Below, piece after piece: positions 57,601 to 64,000 of a stretch of DNA of 64,000 nucleotides. Positions within the stretch are counted from its first letter, which is position 1. The number at the start of each line of letters is the position of its first letter. The DNA is from Gautieria morchelliformis (taxonomy: Eukaryota > Basidiomycota > Agaricomycetes > Gomphales > Gomphaceae): the NCBI GenBank assembly GCA_015179125.1, contig WHVA01000196.1, forward strand, positions 1 to 64,000. The letters run 5' to 3'. A program made the position numbers and the translations under genes. The notes under the pieces were generated by a model. That model was not told the origin of the DNA. It searched no databases and worked only from the letters and a program-made list of their open reading frames with translations.

Positions 57601-59140
57601 TGTCAAGATTGGATTTTGGGCGTTAATATTGCATGTTAATGGCGAATGCCCGAATAACATGTGCGATCTAGCGAATCGCCCAGCGAACAGTACCGAAGAG
57701 GTAAGAGTTAAGAAGTAAGAGGGTTACTCGAAAGGAATTCGCCCTGATATACAGTCATAGGCAAATAGCCCGTGGCACTTGACGATGTAACATGCAAGGT
57801 GTCACGGAAAGGTTGTCTAAGTAGCGACAATCCCTTCGCTGGTGAAGGTGCTCCTTCGGAGCCCTTCGCTGACAGCACAGAAAATAACTCAAAGGCTAAG
57901 GTAACAAAGATGAAGTATGAGAACTCACCAGTGATGCCTAAGTCCTCTTCTGGTCGAAGATAGAAATCTACAGGAGAAGGCTCAAGACGATGATCACAGC
58001 GAGGTCAAGTTTGCACAAGATGGACGTATGATAATTAAACTGGAGAATATACATGCGAATGTAGACTACTTATACCGAATGCTCATATGGTGCTAGCGAA
58101 TAGGAAAGAGGCCGTCTGGAGTCAGGGTTGGATAGGGGTGTGTGGTCAGGATACATAATAGATGAAATAGATTTACAATAGAATGGAAGAGGGGTGCGAA
58201 CATGAAACGACAGAGAGGAAAGAGGGCGAAGGCCCCTATGTACGAAAACACGCCTTGGGACCTGCATATACACCACCCTGAACGGACTCTTCGTCTGCTG
58301 GGTTGATCCCACATGACCTACGGGTAGGATGCCCCGCGAATGCATTCTGGCCATAGGAACACCCAAAGGGGGTTGAGTTGAGAAGATGATGGGACCAGTT
58401 ATGAACCATCAATCCGGGTAAAGGATGTCAATCGTGTTTGATGGTGTGCCTGCTGGCGAATGATACGAGTGGCGAATGGTCATATGGTGAATGTGGCGAA
58501 TAGCGAATGGAGCGAGGAGTGAATGGAGTGAAGACGAGCGAACATGGAAGAGTGGTGAAAGGGAAAACAGGGATAGCTGGGTACAAGAAATAAATGAGTC
58601 ATGACAGCCTGCACCTCCTTGCAATTCATGATAGGACCAGTGATGAACCATCAGTCCAGGTAAAGGATGTTGATCGTGTTTGATGGCATGGCTACTGGCG
58701 AATGATGCGAGTAGCGAATGGTCATTTGGCGAATGTGGCGAATAGTGAATGGAGCAAAGAGTGAATGGAGCAAAGCCAAGTGAACATGGAAGAGTGGTGG
58801 TGAAATGGAAAACAGGGATAGCTGGATACAAGAAATGAATGGGTCATGACAACTGTGTAGCGAAAACTTCAGCGAAGCTAATTTGTCCTGCCACTATCCG
58901 AATGCATCCTGAGCATGTGGGTCTGTCATGGAGTGGGAGTTTAACAGATGATGGGTTCTATGATGGATGAGGGCCCCAACACCTGGCATCCTGGCAGGAA
59001 TGATGCGAATAGCGAATGCGAAAGCAGTATGGCGACGAATATTTTGGCAAGATATTCGCTGGTTCGGGAAGCCATTTGCTGGTTCAGGAGTCATTCGCTG
59101 TGTGCTGAGGGATGATTCGCAGAATAAATGAATCATGACA
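57601..59140 (+). repeat. solo LTR, copy C (1540 bp)
   Basis: Begins TGTCAAGATTGG and ends GAATCATGACA. The flanking pentamers are CCTAT and CCCAT (one mismatch). It contains a roughly 230-bp internal duplication: the block ending AATGAGTCATGACA at 58606 recurs ending AATGGGTCATGACA at 58851, before the final end. Confidence 0.8.
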
Positions 59141-59310
59141 CCCATGTATTGCTGCAAGTTGGACCTGGCTGCAAAAGGCTGCCCATCTGATTCAAGCTCC
59201 CAAGTGAGCTCCAGCCTTACCCAAGTCTAGCTCCGCATTCTTGCGTGCGCTGGCTCTTCATCAGCAAGTGGCATGTGCCAGGCAAACCCTCCCTAGCCAC
59301 AGCTTGCTCA

Positions 59311-60338
59311 TGTCATGACCTGTCTATTTTCCTTACCTGCTACCTCTACGTTCCCCTTCATCACTCCCCCTGCATCTTTGCCTGAGTTCGCTCCACCCTT
59401 CGACCACTCTTCCTCTACGTTCACAACATTCGCTGTTCACCCCATTCTCCAAACGACTATTCGCTGCTTGCATCATTCGCCAGCAGGAATGCCATCAAAC
59501 ATGATCGACACCATTTACCCGGCATGATGGTTCATCACTGGTCCCATCACCTTCTCGATCCAACCCCTTTAGGTGTTCATATGGCCGGGATGCATTTGCG
59601 GGACATCCTACCCGTAGGTTGTGTAGGATCAACCCAGCAGACAAAGAGTCCGTGCAGGGTGGTGTATATGCGGGTCCCAAGGCATATTTCCGTACATAGT
59701 TGCCTTCGCCCTCTTTCCTCTCCGATGTTTCATGTTCGCACCCCTCTTTCATTCTATTGTATGTTTATTCCATCTATTTGTATCATGACTGTGCACCCCT
59801 ATCCAACCCTGACTCATGACGGCCTCTTTCCTATTCGCTGTTACCATATGAGCATTCGATATAAGTAGTCTACATTCACATGTATATTCTCCAGTTCAAT
59901 TATCATACATCTATCTTGTGCAAACTTGACCTCACTGTGATCATCGTCTTGAGCCCTCACCTGTAGATTTCTATCTTCGATCAGAGGAGGACTTAAGCAC
60001 CACTGGTGAGTTTTCGTATTTCACCTTCGTTACTTTAGCCTTCAAACTATTTTCTGTGCTGTCAGCGAAGGGCTCCGAAGGAGTGCCTTCGCCGGCGAAA
60101 GGATTGTTGCTACTTAGACAACCTTTCCATGACACCTTGCACGTTACATCGTCAAGTGCCATGGGCTATTTTGCTACGACTGTAGATAGGGTGAGCTCTG
60201 TTCGGGTAGCCCTCTTATCTTCTGAACATTTATTGGTTCACCCTATTCGCCGAACAGCATACTTATTCGCACAAGTTATTCGGGCATTCGCTGTGTTGAC
60301 TAATACATGATATTAACGCCTGAAAACCAATCTTGACA
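59311..60338 (-). repeat. solo LTR, copy D (1028 bp)
   Basis: The plus strand starts TGTCATGACCTG and ends CAATCTTGACA. The perfect 5-bp duplication GCTCA flanks it (59306-59310 and 60339-60343). Inverse orientation to copy C, only 170 bp away. Confidence 0.9.
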
Positions 60339-60528
60339 GCTCACTGTCATAAGCCTTGTGTTTCCAAAAATCCAAAGAATTTTCTTGCACCTTCTGTCTT
60401 CCATCCTCACATGCTAGTCTGTGACTGCATTACCACATGGGTTTCTCCCCACTAGATTGCCAGCTGTGCAGCACTCCAAGGGGTGATCCCACCAACCCAC
60501 ATCTCTCACCTTCATGAGGTATTCATGA

Positions 60529-61560
60529 ATGCCATTGTCAAAAAGACATGGAAGAACTGGGGGCAGGCCTTCCCCATTCCATCAGTACTGTGATTCCATT
60601 TCATTACCTGAACTCAATCGTATTCCCACATCAGAGCGGCTCCTGTGTTTGTTTGTTGCCAATTATGGCACAGGGAAAGTGAGTGAGTCTTGCATCGCAA
60701 ATTGGCTGGCAGGCCTGCACCACTATCACATCATACAAGGCACTCTGTGGCATGGCAGTGAGGCCCTTGCCCTAGCTAAGAGGGGTGTGGCAAACCTCAT
60801 GCCCATGGAGGCCAGGTGTCCTCACCAAGAACCTGTGACCCAGAAGCACTTACTTGCGCTGAGAGACAACCTCTTTGATGCAGCCATCTATGCCACTGCC
60901 ATTACAGCCTTCTGAGCATGCTGCCATATTGCTGACCCCATTATCCCATCCTGCAAGGTGTTTGACCCTGTATATCACATCTCCTGATCCTCCATCATAT
61001 CACATGGCACGGCCAAGCAGGGCCATAAATTCACAATGTTTCACATTCCTTATTTGAAGACCAAGCACCATGTGGGTGATGACATCAACCTGATAGAGGT
61101 AGATGACTCTACAAGCCTGATCATTGCCCTCAAGCAGCACTTAGCTTGTTAGCTTGTGATGCTCTCATACCTCTTCATGTGCCACTCTTTGCATTTGAGA
61201 TGGCTGACAGGGGCTGGGCACCAATGACATGGGACTGGTTCTTGAACCACTGCAATGACATCTGGGCTAAGAATGGCCTTGGCAGCTTACAGGGTCACGG
61301 TTTGAGAATCAGAGGGACTACTCACATCCTCATGCTGGGCATTGGCCCATGGATTGTCATGGTAATCGGCCAGTGGTCATCTGGCACGTTCCTGCTGTAT
61401 TGGAGGGAAATTGAGCAGATACTGCTGGATTTCATAGGCAAGGCCTTCAATGATGTTGAGCATGAGGTAGAGGGTCTCAGAGCTGATGTGGAAGGTGGGA
61501 CCTTGATGAGGAAGTTGACGAGACAGGGATGCATGTGCCAGTGGATTTCAGGCTGCTGGT
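60529..61560 (+). pseudogene. tyrosine recombinase remnant (DIRS/Crypton type)
   Basis: The frame from 60529 gives SPFHQYCDSISLPELNRIPT, CIANWLAGLHHYHIIQGTLW and HGSEALALAKRGVAN. From 61146 come VPLFAFEMADRGWAPMTWDW, LQGHGLRIRGTTHILMLGIG and WSSGTFLLYWREIEQIL. HGxRIRGTT carries the H-x-x-R pair and YWR the nucleophilic Tyr of the family. A stop at about 60913, another near 61150 and frame changes between show it is inactive. Confidence 0.75.
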
Positions 61561-61831
61561 CTATGGAGGTGGCTGAGGACATGGTGTATTGCTGTGTGGG
61601 GTGAGTGGCAGTGTGCAGGGATGGGTGGGGATGGACAGACATCCAAGGAGACAGGATTCTCTGACATGGGAGAGGAGCTGGGCATCATGGATGCACTGGA
61701 GCACAGGGGGTGCAGTGGGGCGGGGACCTGTGGGATTTTGTGACTGCACCATCGCAGAGGGGGAAGGATGCTTCATGGGGTAGGTGTGTTTTTTTTTTCT
61801 TCATCATTTTATTGACCGCAGGCTATTCCTA

Positions 61832-62399
61832 GGAGGATAATCAAAAAGGTCGTGTGATACAGTATATATGAGTATATAATATATGTTACAGGAGTATCAA
61901 GAACAACATATAGGAATATATAATAGTATTTATAAGGAGAATAATAGATGTTATTAGAATATTCTGTATATAGTTAAACATCTCGGAGATATATGTACAT
62001 ATGAGAGAGTATTAGACTACAAGATAGAATAACAGATACTTGGATAGATACTTCTAATAGATATGAGTAGGAGTATTAGTATGAATAGTTATAATGAGAG
62101 AGTATTAGAGTACAATATGAAGTAACAGTACTTGTCTAGATATTTGTAATATATATGAGAAGGAGTATTAATATGAATAGTTATAATGATATAGTGTATA
62201 TTAAAAGTGGGTATAAAAAAGATGCGTAAAAATAAGAAGAGGTGTTCTCGTTGGTGGAGCTGCTGCTCAGGGAGGGACAAAAGTAAATTTATTTATATCC
62301 CAACAATAAAATTGCCATATACTTTAACCCTCTTCTTTTCTATAATCTGAGAATAAAATGGGTGAAGCTACATGTAATAAAAAGTTGTGAGCATCCGCC
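61832..62399. repeat. AT-rich MITE, copy 2, with CTA duplication
   Basis: Same family as 56001-56523: tips GGAGGATAATC and GGCGGATGCTC, flanked by CTA at 61829-61831 and 62400-62402. It is about 45 bp longer, with an extra GAGAAGGAGTATTAATATG block. Confidence 0.75.
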
Positions 62400-62842
62400 C
62401 TATGATAGTCAGTCATTGCAGCTACCTTGGTGGTGCCCTCATTCTCCTGTGTGTGTATTATTCTGCCTGTGTAAGTACTCAATGGCAAAGCAGCAAGCAT
62501 GACAAGTATGATCTGGGTGTCGAGATCCAAGGGGCCTCAGGTCTATTGTTGTTAGTTGAGCAGGGGCCAGTCATTGGTTGTGTGAGTGTTGTGAGTGTTG
62601 TGATGTTTGTCTTTCTTGGCATGTCTAGGGTGTTATCTCCAAAGGGGCCAGGATTGAGTGCTCAGCCTTAGCTTACATGCTTAACCCCCGGGGTGGAAAA
62701 ACTTTCTCATGCGTACCACCACCACAAAAATACTCCATAAACATTTTCTCAAACACACTACTCATATATACCAGTGTAGCGTACTGCTGACGGCAGCCAG
62801 CAGTACAACCAAAGCTTACAAAAGGAAGCAAAACAAAAAACG

Positions 62843-64000
62843 ATGCCGCCGAGCGTCGACACCCAAATGCCCACCACATCACAGAGTTGGACGAGATTGG
62901 GCAACCAACACCCTCCCAGCAGCAGAACTAGACTAGAACTCCTAACGGAACCGACGGCAGCAGTGCACACCAGAGAACAGGTGAGAAGTTACCTAGACAA
63001 GCACGGCTATCTAGCAAAGGATGACCAGCTGTCAGCGGAACAGCTAAGTTACTCTCTGCTCTCACTTGTGCACAATGCTACTGGAAAGACACTCACTACA
63101 GGAGGGAGTGAGAGCGGTGGGGATTTTGATGATGGAAGAGGTGGCGAAGAACGTAGCGGCAGCAGTCCTGCGACAGGTCGAACGAAGCCTCAACCCGATA
63201 ATAGAACAAATTGGAACGGTGACAGACACAGCGAGAGACACGGCTGCAGTAGCCAAGCAGACAGCTGAGGAAGCCAACAACCTCATACAGCACATTGGCA
63301 GCATAGATTGGCGGGGACAGGGAAGGACAGACAGTGGGACGGGGGGAATGAATTATGCAGCAGCACTTAAGGGAACCATGCCCTTGTCACACCCGAACAA
63401 CCTAGCAAAAGCAAAGGCAAGAGAACGTCAGATACTAATAGACAGGGACCCACAAGGAGAGCAAGACACGCTCAAAGACTTGACGGAGCAGGAGTTGGTC
63501 ACGAAGGCGAACGAGGCCATAGATCAGCTAGGGGAGGACCACGACCTAAACGATATAGTATTCATCGGCGCCAAGAGATTGGCAAATGGCAGTATAATAC
63601 TTGAGCTAGACACTGCAGAAGCAGCGAAATGGGTCCAGGCAAATAGGAGAATGTTCCTCAGCAAGTTCAGTGGCACAGCGGTGATAAAGGACAGGGCATT
63701 ATCGGTGATAGTAGAATATGTCCCCTTGAGTCCCTTTCAGAGCTCAGGAAGATAGAGCGAGACTCCAGACTACCGGCCGACTCCCTTCTGGCAACCTGCT
63801 GGATAAAACCAATCCACAGAACAACCACGGGATAAAGATCAGCGCATATAATAGCAAAGTTCGCCAGCACAGAATCAGCAAACCAAAGCATCAGGGACAG
63901 GATAATTATAGCAGGAAAACGCACATGGGCGAGAAGACTAAAAAGAGAACCGAGGCGCTGCCTCAAGTGCCAGAGATATAACGCGTGGCATGTCACCGCA
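62843..64000 (+). pseudogene. Tad-like LINE ORF1 (gag-like), cut by the window end
   Basis: The first frame (MPPSVDTQMPTTSQSW...REQVRSYLDKHGYLAKDDQL) shifts near 63100 to a second. The second reads SIDWRGQG, GMNYAAALKGTMPLSHPNNL, AKARERQILIDRDP, LTEQELVTKANEAIDQL and TAVIKDRALSVIVEYVP. It shifts again near 63740 to ELRKIERDSRLPADSLL, passes a TAA (about 63833) and ends with the zinc knuckle start CLKCQRYNAWH at the window edge. These are the ordered blocks of Tad/LINE ORF1 in basidiomycetes. It is non-functional as read. ORF2 would lie to the right. Confidence 0.75.

Larger units (their letters stand above)
56640..61600 (+). mobile_element. degenerate DIRS/Ngaro-like retrotransposon
   Basis: A reverse-transcriptase region of the DIRS type is followed, after two solo LTR insertions, by a tyrosine recombinase. 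That gene order on one strand is diagnostic of DIRS-group elements. Split direct or inverted terminal repeats could not be identified. Confidence 0.7.

Noticed and set aside
56001..62399. Direct repeats at 56.0 and 61.8 kb as terminal repeats of the DIRS-like element
   Set aside because: Each copy has its own 3-bp duplication, and one is inserted in a different MITE, so they are independent insertions.

Overview
The window looks like a transposon-rich accessory stretch of a basidiomycete (Agaricomycete-type) nuclear genome. Most introns that can be placed are about 45-70 bp with GTNNGT...YAG ends. The host-type genes (GT17 glycosyltransferase, C2H2 regulator, lysophospholipase, BiP) and the mobile elements (integrase-core DNA transposon, Helitron, chromodomain Gypsy, DIRS/Ngaro-like, Tad-like LINE, many solo LTRs and MITEs) are all typical of that group. 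All identifications come from reading translations by eye; no database search was possible.

Layout. 0-2.6 kb: a possible secreted-protein first exon, then a 3' fragment of an ER Hsp70 (BiP/Kar2) gene with its HDEL tail present twice, abutting a 5' fragment of an integrase-core gene. 2.69-9.94 kb: a 7.25 kb DNA element bounded by 143 bp terminal inverted repeats and a possible CCAG duplication. It carries an alpha-type protein kinase gene, a minus-strand TPR/hypothetical gene and a minus-strand integrase-core (DDE) gene. 10-18.6 kb: a Copia scrap, a CACNTGA minisatellite and a decayed Helitron (DUF6570-like region, HUH Rep, PIF1 helicase) split by a solo LTR. It is followed by an unrecognised four-exon gene at 19.1-20.2 kb. 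21.3-25.5 kb: LTR/Copia scraps, a small spliced hypothetical gene, and an AT-rich island holding a D5-type primase/helicase fragment of large-DNA-virus character. 25.5-33.7 kb: a minus-strand chromodomain Ty3/Gypsy element that splits the AT-rich island. An oppositely oriented coiled-coil/zinc-cluster gene lies at its 3' side and a tRNA-like sequence just outside its 5' LTR. 36.7-39.2 kb: a second solo LTR, a repeat shared with the 6.9-7.7 kb region and a long hairpin. 40.4-41.9 kb: the best intact gene of the window, a seven-exon GT17 glycosyltransferase. 43.2-45.6 kb: a mosaic of a lysophospholipase 3' half and a xylulokinase first exon. 47.3-52.4 kb: a C2H2 gene whose 5' region is duplicated in inverted orientation 1.6 kb away, then WD40 debris. 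55.9-62.4 kb: a DIRS/Ngaro-like element (RT and tyrosine recombinase remnants) broken by two solo LTRs, with 3-bp-TSD MITEs on either side. 62.8-64 kb: the start of a Tad-like LINE ORF1, running off the window.

The most interesting unit is the 7.25 kb TIR-bounded element, which seems to combine an integrase-core transposase with an alpha-kinase gene as cargo. The viral-like D5 fragment and the mirrored C2H2 5' regions come next. Nearly all mobile-element genes carry stops or frameshifts. GT17, the C2H2 gene and perhaps the alpha-kinase and the 19.1 kb gene look functional or nearly so.
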